Positions 47,947 to 59,730 of a stretch of 64,000 nt of DNA are shown piece after piece. The DNA comes from Pseudovirgaria hyperparasitica (taxonomy: Eukaryota > Ascomycota > Dothideomycetes > Acrospermales > Acrospermaceae): the NCBI RefSeq assembly GCF_010093815.1, contig NW_022985556.1:690941-754940 (forward strand), written 5' to 3'. Each line of letters opens with the position of its first letter. Position 1 is the first letter of the stretch. The notes under the pieces were generated by a model. That model saw nothing but the letters and a program-made list of their open reading frames with translations, searched no databases and was not told where the DNA came from. A program made the translations under genes and the position numbers.

Positions 47947-50900
47947 CTACGCATGAAGTGAGGAGAAAATCTACAACAGATCTCGTTGGGCAGACGTGGT
48001 TGTTGGGTGTCCACGAACCATCAGTAGCGAGAATCCGTGTGAAGGACGCTTTGTTACCCATGGCAAAGGAAACAACGAACACACCTTATTGACGGCATTC
48101 AGCACACACATTTGTTGACTTGCCTAGGTTCGTCTGGATGTCCTTGTCGATAACGGTCAGTGTCTCGGAAGCTGGGTAGTCTATTATAATAAAGCCCAGA
48201 CTAATGCCGCGACGATACCAACAAGCCCAAGTCCTAACTCCTACCATCAGTCAAGCGCCAATCGTCATTCTCCAGCTCGCTCGTCCACCACCCCTTGTTT
48301 CCATTCCGATTCTCACCCATCTACGAAGTGCGCCCACCTCTCTTCTCAACACCTCATCAACACCACTCACGACGCACTCACAGCTGCCTTCATCCCCCTA
48401 TCATGGTTCTGTCGTTTGCGCCTTGGAAATGCTGCCTTGCCTCGTACGAACCATTGCAATACTAACAGCATATGAGCCAGGAGATGGAAAAATATACTCA
48501 GTTCATCTCTCGCCCAGACAATCGTCAGCACAGTGAATGGCCCAACAAGCAAACCAAATAGCGTAATTAACGGTGACCTCACTTATAAGTCCTGCTGGTT
48601 CGATAGAACTTGCTATTCACGCTTATGTATTCGAATGTGACGGACGAGCGAGAGAGTTTTGCGCATTATCTTCAGGAAGCCTGTCTGTTGATCGCGGAAG
48701 TGGTCGGGGGACGGCCGGGCAACGCCCAATCTGTGAAGGCAACGTACGGAGCTGTCAAGTACTGGGTGTCTCTAGCTGTACTGTAGTTAAGGCGAGGAAG
48801 TCATTCAGTAAGCATCTAAAGTCTGAAGGACATTGCGGGATTAGGTGGTAATTTGGCGCATGTCTCAGGGAAATCAATTGCTCAATACTCCTGTACAGTC
48901 TTTCGGATCCGCAGCATCGACGATATGAATGACCCTCAAATGGCAACCTATCAAGCCTGGCCAGGAGTAGCTAGTCCGGCGAGTAGGCAATTCATTTCCA
49001 CGACTACATCTCAAGGCCCCTGAATTCTGAATCCAGATGCCTGTAATTAACAGCCCTCCCTAAGACTATCAATACACAAACTCCACATTCATAGCTTGAC
49101 CAACATCAGGCGCTAACAAAATACAGTAAGCCACTACGCTTCCACCGTAGGAAGACACACTCAAGTACCAACGCCAAGAGTGCAGATCCTTGTCACTAAA
49201 ATAAGCCCATTTCGATCCTCATGAATGATTTGAAAGTATATGATCCCATGTCCGCGTTGTATACGACTCTGCAAATATTTGCATAAGTTTCATATATATA
49301 TGCATACAACTCAGCATAAAGTCCCACGCGATATCAAAAAGTCTTCTTTGACTCTGCCGCCAAACCACGCATAGGACGAGTAATACGTATGAATGCATGG
49401 CTATCTGCACGATATAACCTTATAACAACACTATGGGAAATGAAATGTAAAAGCTGGACGGATTCTCCACCAGTGGACCGCTGCACTCGCAAAATGCGTT
49501 GATCTCGTTCCTGTTTGCCTTTTGGTTCGAGATCACCGTGCAGGAGCGTGTTGAAGCGTGGAGAGGGGGTTGGTGAGAACTTGGGATGAGACTTATGTCT
49601 AGTCGGTCGATGATACATGGTGATAGGAACGAGCAAACGGACAGGCTGGTGAGTAACGAGCGTGCTTTATAATCGCAAGCATGGTATTCGCCGGATGATG
49701 CGATTCTCAACGCTGGGAGGTAGTTAGCAAGGTGGTGTGGCTATTCTTAACGTCTATCCTGCCTGGGTCTCTGGGGTTCTTTCCAATTGTGTTGACTGTA
49801 ATTCAAGCCCTCGAACCGCGTATTGTTGGTAGGAGGGATTGCAGTTATCACTTCGAGCAGTCTTACGCAAGAGAATGTCACAATTACGGCCGTAGGTACA
49901 CTTTTCTGTCTGAGATTTAGTATATACAGGATGTGACGACGATTACACAGCATGTCCACCGTAGTCTGACATGCATGAGTTATATGAGGGCTTACCGTTG
50001 CCCTGTAGTTGTTCACTTTTTCTTGGTACATGAACATATTGTATCCAGAGATAGCTAGGGCTGCACGCAAGGGAATAAGGAGAGTCTTGCTGGGCACTTC
50101 CGGAATTTGAGATGTTGATGTTAATGCTCCACGACGGGTAAAGGTCGAGTTTGCAGAATGTGAGAGATCACAAGGGAAGGGGTGACAGGGGCCCGATCAG
50201 AAGGTTAGCTATTTGGCAACTGTCCTAGATAGACTCCTGAGTAAGGCCTTTTGCTGGTCGCTATCTACTTGTTTAGTGATAATGGGTCAGCAGGAGGTTC
50301 AACAGCGAGTTTCCACTCGCCTTCGTGTACAACAGCGATTCGTACATGTAGAGAAATGATCAGTAGTTCGAGCAGTATCATTGGGACAGGAACAGCAACG
50401 TCAAAAGAACACTCATACCAGTGAAGGCAACAAAGCACTTGTCAGTCCACCATTAATCGTCTGTTTCTTATCGGGTTGAATAAACTCCCTGTCCACAGGA
50501 AAGCTTAGCGTTCATGCAAGTGAAAGCCCGGAAATGCCGTCAGCGGCACCACTTGCCCGTTTTTCCGAAGTTACGGAGACTGATCGTCAAGCTTACTGTC
50601 TCTGATAGGGTACAGTGTGGGTGATGTGCATCTCGAGTGCCGAATGTCGGTCGGTAGGAGATAGTCACGGTAGTTATGTCTGACATCTTTCCCGAGATGG
50701 CTCGAGGCTCACAGCCACGCGTATATTCCAAATATAGATCTTAACTGTGTGGATATGCAGCGAACGACCCCGAGATGCGTATGACTACGAACATGTGTTC
50801 ACCACTAGTATTGGTATGACGATGTGAAGCTCACCATATATCCATGTCACTGCTGTGTATTCGTAGTGAAATGTGGGAGATGGCTCTAGACCATCCTTCA

Positions 50901-52833
50901 GGTTGGAAGAAGTCTTGGGGAAACCTTCCCTGCATTTAGTTGTGTATTTCTGATGGCAATGTTGAGGAAGTGGTGGTATAAGTGATTTTATGGATAGACG
51001 AACAAAAAACGGTACATCGAACGATGATGCGAGCATGCACCAAGTCACTCGACCAATTCATGGTAAAGTAGCTTGTGTTGGTCGTTCACGTCGTGTTTTG
51101 CCTCACGAAGTGTGCTGACATACAGTACTGTAAGCGAACAGTTGGATTCATATCGTCCAAGACTGTTTGGTGTGGCCTTGATGCACTGATCGTTCCATTA
51201 CCTTGACACTCAAACGATGTCGTTCGGATCAGCCGAGCGTTACATGTCAGTGTGTTCCATGCGCGTATATACGCCACATAGATTCAGGAGTGAAGGAACA
51301 CAATACAAGCCTCTCCTTGACAGTGGAAGGATAGAAGTCCGATCTAAAACATGCTTGCTATCTGAACTTAGAATAGAACTATGATGTAAAGAGGGAGATT
51401 GAAAGAGGTCTGCGTCCAGGAAATGGTTCCATTGACGCACACTGAAGACCTACCAGGGGAGGTGCAATTAAGTCGAGATGTGGTGTGCTTGACAGGGGCA
51501 CAGGTTTTCATACAGATCCGTCATTTCTTTGATACAGTATCGCGTCTATCATACCGGGGAAACTAATGTTGTGTACAGTCCAACCCTGCAACTGCTGGGT
51601 TCATTGTCCGGTGGCAAGGTGAGGCTCGGAGCATGCACGCCAGATAGAATGCACAGATATGAAATGCTGAGCGAGAGAGGTATGAGATGAGTTATGCTGG
51701 AAATGGAATAGAAGTGGAGCAGAAATCTCACGATAGGTTACACTTGCAGCAGGTCACGATGCCGAAAGCGGGCGGGCACTGTCAGTGATGCGAAGGTATA
51801 TGCTATTTTTAGCACTCGATGCACAGATTTCAGATGAACGATGAGGCTGTGCCTGCGGGTGTGAAAGAGCTAAGCGGGGCCTAACCGGGGCCGAGGCGCG
51901 GTACAGTTAGCGATGCATTTTTAGCGGTTGGCGGTACCGGCCACCCCCCCTAAACCCCCTAAATTCCCCCTCAGCATCCAGCGCAGTTCGCAGTGTACTG
52001 TAGCAGCATCCTCGCACGATCGTCGTCGTTGTCGGTACATGGCTAGTTGCATACGCTGTTGCAGCTTGCAGATTCTAGCCTATGTTGACAATTGTCGACC
52101 AAGAAAGAGAGTAAGGCATGCGGCCTTTCCGACGACTATCAAATTTTTGCTTTGGCTCGCCTCGCTCCAGCGGAGTCCACTTGGCGGGGCACAGCACAAC
52201 CAAACAGCCAGAACTCAAACTAAGATTCACTTTCTCCCATCATCTCATCATTCCATCCATTCCTGCTCCCATCATCTAATTCTGTTACTGTCTCTGCACG
52301 CGACTCCTTATGAGTAATGGCGGCTTAGACCCTTCACACTAACTCCCCCATCCTTGTGGCTCCAGCAACATACCAACACACTTGACACAACGTGGACTAT
52401 TTGCTTTCTGTCGCTCCTACGCAGTCTTCAATCCTTCCGCCTCCCAACTTGCTCCAAAAGGAACAGTATTCCTCTGCTGTCTGATCTCTGGTCTTTCAAG
52501 AGTGCCTACTTACAAAAATTCTCACTGAGAACCTTGGAACGCCTTGCGTGCTGACTACTGTGCCATATCGCCGCCCTTGGATTAGACATACCGCATCTCG
52601 TCAGTCCAGTGGCACATCCCTACATTCATCTGGTAAATAACCCTTATACCCCGTCTATTTCTTTGCCACTTGCTCGGCTGCAATATTACTGCTTTCCTGA
52701 CTGCATGCATCGGGCTGCATAACTGTACCCTCTTCCGTCATTTTTTTGCCAAGATCCCTGCTCTGTTTACTCTTTTATTCATTGGATCGACGTTCGCTTC
52801 CGCACTACATATCCCTAACCAGGCTCGCTCACA
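47947..52833. other. Longest interval without a supported gene
   Basis: About 4.9 kb of small, overlapping, featureless open frames. No tRNA or transposon end was found. The last 700 bases are rich in C and T and probably form the promoter and leader of the low-complexity gene that follows. A telomere-like run is listed separately. Confidence 0.45.
51943..51972. repeat. Imperfect CCCCCTAAA tandem run
   Basis: Three imperfect units, CCCCCCCTAAA, CCCCCTAAA and a worn third (TTCCCCCTC), resemble a degenerate version of the fungal telomere repeat CCCTAA. Too short to prove an interstitial telomere; it may be a promoter C-run. Confidence 0.4.
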
Positions 52834-54141
52834 ATGCATCGCCCTCTCCAAGGGACGCTGCCGATCCTGTCGATCCGAAGCACTGACACTGACTACTGCA
52901 ATTCAGCCATCGCGCTACTCCACTGCACGCCTATCGTACACCCATCCAACTGGAAAGCTTATATGGCGCCCAGCCAGCACCATCTACCGCTCCATCATCG
53001 TCGGACGCCTTCCCAGCAGAGTCGGTCATCTTCTCATGATGGTTCACTGCCAGACCAATCCGCTTACCGGACTACTGTGAATAGCCATACGGAAGATATA
53101 CATCTAGCACCTCCACCTCTCTTCTTCAGCGGGGGCCGTAACAGGAATAGGAAGCCTGCTGGCTTGCGAGATCTTATGCGTCGTAGAACGGAAGGAGATT
53201 CGGAAGAGCAACAGGACGAACAACCAACGAGTGGCAATTCAGCGTCACTACTATCTCCCAACTACCAAACAGAAGCTCAACCCATCCGTTCAGCGCCGCC
53301 AACTGTAACGACCTATCAACAAGCTCAACGCTCACACTCGCAGCCACCAGGGTCGCGTGCAGTCTCGAATCAATACCCATCTCCCATTTCTTCTTTCGAC
53401 AGACCAGACGGCGAGATGTACGGCCAGGCCAGTCACGCTTCAGAGCCGTGGGCGAATAATTGGAGCATTAGACCAGCCTCAACTTATCCTCCCCCTCATG
53501 CATCACAACACTACGACGAGAGGCCACATTCCTACTACGCGGGACAATCACACTCGCATTACCAACCCCATGCCTCCTACACTCACCAGGAACCGTACCA
53601 CACATACCAGTCACAATCACAACTACAGCCACAACTTGAGATCTCTCCGCAGCCCTCACAAATGCACCGTGAGAGCGTGGATGAGGGTTTCGATGACCCT
53701 ACTGAATCAGCAATGTTCGCCGAAGCACTCTCTGGGTTCTCAGGCCCTAGCACACCGTTTACGCTACAATCGCCGCAGTCACCTCCCGCACACACCGCAT
53801 ACCTGTCCCACACAAGCCTCCTTCCCCCGGCATCACGGCCGCCTCCTATTCGCACGCAGACTGCCAACCTCCAGCAAACCACATCCAACGTCTACCTCCA
53901 ACCTTCAAGTAGCTACAGCTACTCAAGTAACGTTAGCTTCAACGACAACCGAAGCCCCAATCACGCCATGAACCTCGCCATTCTCAGTATATCCGGCGAC
54001 GAAGAAGACCGTCCACCCGACGAGGAACTACCAAACTACGCGCAGAGCCAGGCCGAAGAGGCGGCGAGAAGACGTTACGAAGCAGCGTCGCGAGCAGCGG
54101 AGTTGGAGCAACGGTGGGCTGCAGGGCGTCGGAGACATTAG
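52834..54141 (+). CDS. Low-complexity Ser/Gln/Pro/Tyr-rich protein, function unknown
   Basis: A single open frame of up to 435 codons. The first 43 codons look like leader sequence, so the ATG at 52963 (MAPSQHHLPLHHRR) is a likely alternative start, giving 392 residues. The body is disordered with His/Tyr/Gln repeats (HYQPHASYTHQEPYHTYQSQ), short acidic stretches (RESVDEGFDDPTESAMFAEA) and a charged end. The motif DEELPNYAQSQAEEAARRRY near the C-terminus, with an LPNY core, recurs in fungal proteins and resembles a ubiquitin-ligase docking motif. I know no domain. An overlapping plus-strand frame (53357-53971) is a shadow of the same biased composition. Confidence 0.65.
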   Translation: MHRPLQGTLPILSIRSTDTDYCNSAIALLHCTPIVHPSNWKAYMAPSQHHLPLHHRRTPSQQSRSSSHDGSLPDQSAYRTTVNSHTEDIHLAPPPLFFSGGRNRNRKPAGLRDLMRRRTEGDSEEQQDEQPTSGNSASLLSPNYQTEAQPIRSAPPTVTTYQQAQRSHSQPPGSRAVSNQYPSPISSFDRPDGEMYGQASHASEPWANNWSIRPASTYPPPHASQHYDERPHSYYAGQSHSHYQPHASYTHQEPYHTYQSQSQLQPQLEISPQPSQMHRESVDEGFDDPTESAMFAEALSGFSGPSTPFTLQSPQSPPAHTAYLSHTSLLPPASRPPPIRTQTANLQQTTSNVYLQPSSSYSYSSNVSFNDNRSPNHAMNLAILSISGDEEDRPPDEELPNYAQSQAEEAARRRYEAASRAAELEQRWAAGRRRH

Positions 54142-56734
54142 CAACATGGATGCACAGGCACTCGCACACTCGGACATAAAGCGGTCACAGCGATCTGCAT
54201 TTCTGCGCGTTATCAATCGTCATAATTACATTTTTTACAAGATACCCATACGTGCGCTTTGCTATTTTTTCTTGTTTCCGCTTTTGTATGTGGAATGTCT
54301 CAAAAGCATATCTCATATTATTCTCTACATATTCTCAATACCTCTCTCTTCCTGTGCATCATCCTACCTTTACGCAGCGTATGCTCGTGACGCACCGGAC
54401 TTTCACGCCGACCCCGAGGCTTGCTTTGATCTCACCTATGGCGCACGCTAAGTTCGACTTATTCCGCGAGGTCCTTCAAGCCACAGCAGGGGCCACGAGG
54501 TATTAATAGCAAGCTGTCACGAGACATGAAATGTTGCAACCGGAGACGCCACAGCAATCTCTGCGCTAAAATATACTGTAACATGCCTGTTTGTAACAGA
54601 AGGTAAAACGCATTCTAGCTACAATAATACATCTAAATCAAGCTAGAAGTGGACGCCCGGGCGTGAGCCCAAAAGATGTACATAAAAAGCATCTAAGGGT
54701 ATGACGTTGTCATCTTGTCAAGTGACGCTGATCACTGACACGAACCGATTCGAACATCCTGTCTTTGCTAAAGTACATGCCATTCACGAAACCATTAACT
54801 ACATCAAGAATGGTAGGGATCGTGTTATTTATGAAGCCAATGGGATGATCACCTCAACACGGTACGGAATTAATAAGTTTGTCACGTCAGTAAATACAGC
54901 AATCAAAGTCAAGCCAGAAGAACTCAAAGACGGTGTCCCTGTTTGTTAATCGCATACTGGTGAGATTCCTACAAGAGCGCCAAGTGGTTTGAAGAATACC
55001 ACGATTCGAGACGATGACGAACCTGTAATATTCGTTGCCTTGTGGGCAGGGAGATAGAGTCAAAAAATATACCATGGTCCAAAGCATCTCAGTTAAAATA
55101 CCATACCCACAAGGACCTTTTGTCTAAGGGTAAATCTTGTTCGAGTTTGGCGAGGACGCCACGCCACAAGCAGCGCCATATAGATAGCTCACAAGGCCGA
55201 CCACTGGATCTTCTTTCAACAACTCGAAATAAAGTCCGGACGTGACCTCTTCAGTGGGGCCTGGACGCTCTTCTAGGCTATATATTTGATGGTCTTAGTA
55301 GGCAGCCGAGGGCAAGATGTGCGATATATGTAGTCTTACGCAGTCCCCAGGGGTGATTGTGTTAATCACGTCTTGACGCAATTTGACGTCGGTCAGACCT
55401 TGCATTAACTGCCCGACCTGATCCAAGGCGTTCTCGCTTTGAGGTGGTCAGTCTATTTCATAAGTCTTGCTCGGACTAAGGAAGTCGCCCAAATCAGTCA
55501 CAATGTACCGGAGTAAAGCTGGGCAGGTAGGTATATATGTGTCATCATTGTACTGATATAGTGGTTTTATCTCTAGCTCTCCTATCGAACAGGAAACCCG
55601 AGACTATAACAACAAACACCGGCTCTATATTGATTTTATGTACAGTCCAATTGTTTTAAAAACTTCCTTACGAGAACTATGGCTAGATACAGTCACGTTG
55701 AATACCAATTGCTGACTTGCCGCTTATACAATAATTTGCTGTTCCCTTTTTCACAGACTCGACTCGACTGATCAAAACAGGTGTTGTAAAAGAGAAGGTA
55801 AATATGTCTATAAATCTATCTGTAGTGATAGAATATCAGAAGTTTTGATACTCCTGATCCGGACTACTCTAGTATAAGTTCTCTTCTGACTTGTGAGGCA
55901 CTCCAACCCGAGGTGAGCCTCATATCGAATGGTCCGATTGAATACAATCGAGATCCTCAAATGGGACTGGGCGTACCGATGTAAGGTCTGACGGGAAATC
56001 AAACGTGTCTGGTCCATCAAGATTCATGAACCATGCTCTCTTGACTCGATGTAAGTCTGGATGAACAGCACTAATGCAGCAAAGTACATCGCAACCACAA
56101 GACATGAAACGAGAGAACCGGCATGGAGAATCGCGTACAAGGCGCCCATGGGCGTGGTTTGGACTAACGTTGAAGACAAAGGAAGACCCCCAGCAGAACA
56201 AGAGAATGTCTACCACAGAGTACTCGGATGACCTCTTGCTTCGCTTGGCTACTACTTTCCCGCAGGCCCTGACGAGCTGTTTCACGGCCTGTAGTTTGTG
56301 ATACTGTTGAGATTGTTGATCATTGCGTTGAGTGTCGGTTTGTATGTGTTTCACTCCAACACTATATTAGTGTCCATTGCGTCTTGCACAAACAATGAAT
56401 CATCAATGAACGACTAATTCATGAATCTACTTACCAGTTGATAATCAACCATGTGAGTAAATCATGTGTCGGGACTTGGCAAAGGCAATGCTCAGTCTCC
56501 TTGTCTATCCGGTTTGTTGGATGCCCTATAATATGTCTGTCATACTCAGAACAACATAGGACAAACAGATCAAAACATTATATGGCCCACAGTGAGCATT
56601 ATGTTATAAGCATACGACTCGATTTTTAGATAATATTTACATAGAGCAGGTATGGCGGAGCATTGATATAACCCAAAACCACAAGCGCAGTTCCTCCCTA
56701 CCGGTGACGTCAAGTGGTCTAATTTTGGATGTTA
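54142..56734. other. Interval with two unconvincing open frames
   Basis: A plus-strand frame at 54701-54949 (82 codons, containing FEHPVFAKVHAIHETINYIK) has protein-like composition but no known family. A minus-strand frame at 55920-56354 is opposed by another on the plus strand, and neither is recognisable. The rest is empty. Confidence 0.35.
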
Positions 56735-58006
56735 TCAAACAACCTGCGTTTCGACTGTGCCCACAGGCCTCTCTACCATAGCCATGACACCACTTACGAC
56801 GTCTTTTCGCGCCTCTTCGCTGCTAGGCTTCTTTCCACCAAGGTATAGCAGCCACAGCAGCCGACTGATCCGCTCATCTTCTAGTCGTCCAATTCTTTCC
56901 ACTTCCCCGCCAGCAGGGTTCTTTTGATATAATACATCCAGTATTCCTCGACCATCTCTTGTTAGAAGGATTATCGATCCTTTGGGAGCCTTACCTCTGC
57001 CTTGAAAGATCTGCTTGAACTCTCGCATTGATAATGCCATACTGTCATCATCGAATTCTGAGACCTCCGAGACCGTCGACTGACCTGATGTACCGGCGTC
57101 CTTGATAGTGTTTTGTGCCTTTTGTGAAGCCTCTTGTATCCTGTTAGTCAGGCCAGTCACCCAGCCATCTCGTAAATGGTTGAAGTTCGTATCTCTGACA
57201 GGGACCACCCGGAAGGCAGTTTCTATCTGGCTATGTCCGTCTTGCAGTACAGCCTCCCATATCTTGGAGGAGCTCTCTGGATCGAGTAATGAAGTTCTTA
57301 GCTCCTCTTTCTCCCCAGGTATGAGCGCGGAAGCCATTGGATTGATGTGATGTACCAGAGACGCTTGTAGCGGTGCCAGCGAACTGTTCTTCACGTATAG
57401 TCCGACAACGTACACCTGGACATTAAGGAACGACACGCGCCGTATTCCAAGACCAATAAGAGTGTATTCTGGATCTTTCTCTCCGGGAACACCAGAAGGT
57501 AGTGTTATAATCTTTGGAAAATGTGGTACATAGGATGTTCCCGTGGGAACTAATTCAATCTGCTCATGCGTTGACGGATCCTCTACAACGAGCTTTTGTC
57601 CACCAGCGGCCAATACAACAGGCTTGCCTTGAAAAGCTTCCGTGTCTCTCGGATTGGCATCAGCCGAGTGGCCTTTTTTATATTTGATATCTTCCTCTAT
57701 AAGACAACTGCAAGCGTATGTTCCCGCCATCGAGAATGCTAAGCCGATGAAAAGAAACTTGATCTCTCTTTTCAACTTCCTAACTTCCGCGTCGCGACGC
57801 CGCCGTCTTCCAATTTCATCATATGGATTGTTGCTTATCGGCTCCTTTAACTGATTGGCTTCGTCCTCATCGTAAGCTTCAACAGATCTTGCGCGCTCAT
57901 GTTTTAAGGTGAAGGGTCTTAGAAATGGCTCGCGGAGACGGGAGGAGCGGAGACGAAAGGCGACAGGACGGCGAGCGAAAAGTCGAGTTATGGAAAGTGC
58001 TCTCAT
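56735..58006 (-). CDS. AIM18: AIM18-like mitochondrial protein with chalcone isomerase-like fold
   Basis: A 423-residue, single-exon protein matching fungal AIM18/AIM46, mitochondrial proteins with a chalcone-isomerase-like fold and no proven isomerase activity. The Arg-rich start (MRALSITRLFARRPVAFRLR) is a mitochondrial presequence, followed by a charged helix and one membrane segment (FLFIGLAFSMAGTYACSCLI). The fold begins at LIGLGIRRVSFLNVQVYVVG, includes RVVPVRDTNFNHLRDGWVTG, and ends with GSIILLTRDGRGILDVLYQ. A Ser/Thr-rich insert separates the two halves. The distinction between AIM18 and AIM46 is not certain. Divergent from the RAD51-like gene. Confidence 0.88.
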   Translation of the reverse strand: MRALSITRLFARRPVAFRLRSSRLREPFLRPFTLKHERARSVEAYDEDEANQLKEPISNNPYDEIGRRRRRDAEVRKLKREIKFLFIGLAFSMAGTYACSCLIEEDIKYKKGHSADANPRDTEAFQGKPVVLAAGGQKLVVEDPSTHEQIELVPTGTSYVPHFPKIITLPSGVPGEKDPEYTLIGLGIRRVSFLNVQVYVVGLYVKNSSLAPLQASLVHHINPMASALIPGEKEELRTSLLDPESSSKIWEAVLQDGHSQIETAFRVVPVRDTNFNHLRDGWVTGLTNRIQEASQKAQNTIKDAGTSGQSTVSEVSEFDDDSMALSMREFKQIFQGRGKAPKGSIILLTRDGRGILDVLYQKNPAGGEVERIGRLEDERISRLLWLLYLGGKKPSSEEARKDVVSGVMAMVERPVGTVETQVV

Positions 58007-58343
58007 GGTGGCACAAAGTCGTTATACTCCTGGTTGTCCTCAATGGGTTGGAGAGAACCACGGCTTGACCTGAGAGCAATAATTAGTAAGTGTCAGATAG
58101 TCCCGTGGGAATCTGATGGAGCTTGGACCTACGGATCACGCTAGGGTTTACACGTGACTTAATTCCAAGCTTCAAAGTTTAAGTTCAACATTGTCCCATC
58201 CCGCCCCCGATATGCTATGATGTCAGCGTATATTATAAGCCATTCAAACTGGGACACATATCGCACATGTGACGGCCGAAATGCGCGAGCTGAATATCGG
58301 CATGTGTAATACCTGCTGATAGGAGGGCGACTTCGTGTCTAAT
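58007..58343. promoter_or_regulatory. Bidirectional promoter region, AIM18 / RAD51-like gene
   Basis: 337 bases between divergent starts. No clear motif is seen. Confidence 0.4.
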
Positions 58344-59730
58344 ATGTCGCTCTTCGTCGACCCCGTCCTCGCTAGTACTGAGTATGATGACGAAGTTGGT
58401 GTGGGACAGTTTAGTATGGAGGACCAACATGTGTGTGGCAATGGGCGTATCAAGACTGGACACCGCGAGCTCGACGAAGCACTTAATGGTGGCTTCAGTA
58501 CTGGCCGTGGTGGAATCGTAGAAGTAGCAGCAGATGTGACCGGATCCGATGACAAGCATGTAAGCGTCACACTTCCTGCACATGTGCAATTGATATAATC
58601 TTTAGAACTTGAGATGTCATTTTATATGGGCTCCTGTTAAGATCTTCTGTACCCTTCTCGACACGTTTTTGATGTTAATGCCACTCACAGCTCGTATACT
58701 CAATACTTGCAAGTCACTTGGTTTCAAACGCATCGTCCTGTGTCGCCATCATCGATACCACCGGTAATTGCGACGTTCTTGCTCTTTACGAAACTCTGGT
58801 AGCCCAATTTGAACGATCGAGACCTACATGCTCAGATTTAGTTGCGGCATCTGCGGGAGATGCTAAAGACCTTACTGAGAAGGCCCTCGAAAGAGTCAAG
58901 ATTTTTCGCGCCTTTGACCTTACGGGTGTCAGAGAGTCCATAACAGAAATTCAAGAAGGGTTGAGACACTCTATGGGGAAAGCTAATCAATCGAGCGCTG
59001 TGCAGCATATACCCCTCGAGCGAAGAGTGTCTCAGTCACCGCATGCTCGTAAAATGAGCGAGATCCCGGACAGCCAAGCCGAAGATGGAGACCATGAGAT
59101 GCTACTTGACCCAATCCCGACCGTCGCACAGATAGAGCCACCAAAAGAGTCTACAGACACTTCAACGTCCAGCATACTACAAAAAATCGATGTCTTGGTC
59201 GTTGATAACCTCACACAAGTCATCAAACCGCTCATGAAGGGCAATCACGTACAAGGTAAAGCCTTTGAGGACAATGATTCGAGCCTTGCTTACTGTCTGT
59301 AGCTCATGCAGTGCTGAGCTCGTTCCTACGAACACTCAACCACCTCGTGACAGCGCATAGCTTACTGGCACTGCTCATGGTGTCTACGGTTACACCTTAT
59401 AGCCAAGCGCTACCGCGTGCACTTACGCTAAAATCAACGTTAATTGTCCATGACTTTGATTACCAGCGTGAGATCGCGCCCGTATCTATTTTCGCATCCA
59501 ATGCTGCATATCCTACACTGGGACAGAGCTTCCCATACTTTGTAGATCTGATGTTGCTCATTAGTAGATTACCGCTCGATCAGAGGGATGCCAGAGTTTT
59601 CTACGCCGATGATGTAAAGCGGTACACTACTGAGGTAGTCAAAGGGGTGAGACTTGGGATCCTTGTGGAGGTATTGAAAGACAGGTATGAGGCACGGTGC
59701 GGAAGATGGGCTGTCATCGGTGAAAGTTGA
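58344..59730 (+). CDS. RAD51-like RecA-fold protein with decayed Walker A
   Basis: A divergent RecA/RAD51-superfamily protein, probably a recombination mediator like other RAD51 paralogues. Three exons (58344-58559, 58691-59255, 59303-59730) give 402 residues. TGHRELDEALNGGFSTGRGG matches the linker before the P loop (LDxLLGGGxxxGxxxE). The expected GExGxGKT is replaced by ADVTGSDDKH (residues 63-72), so ATP binding in the usual way is unlikely. A Walker B-like strand is clear (KIDVLVVDNLTQVI), as are the following helix (LSSFLRTLNHLVTAHSLLAL) and a strand like RAD51 motif VVT (LMVSTVTPYS). A long polar insert between the Walker regions is typical of fungal RAD51-like proteins. Introns are 131 and 47 nt. 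Which paralogue group it belongs to is open. Confidence 0.8.

Noticed and set aside
48204-48536. 110-codon plus-strand frame starting MPRRYQQAQ
   Set aside because: Pro/Ser/Thr-rich with no features, overlaps a minus-strand frame and has no splice or family support.
53357-53971. 204-codon plus-strand frame
   Set aside because: Overlaps the long low-complexity gene in another frame; His/Thr-rich because of the same base composition.
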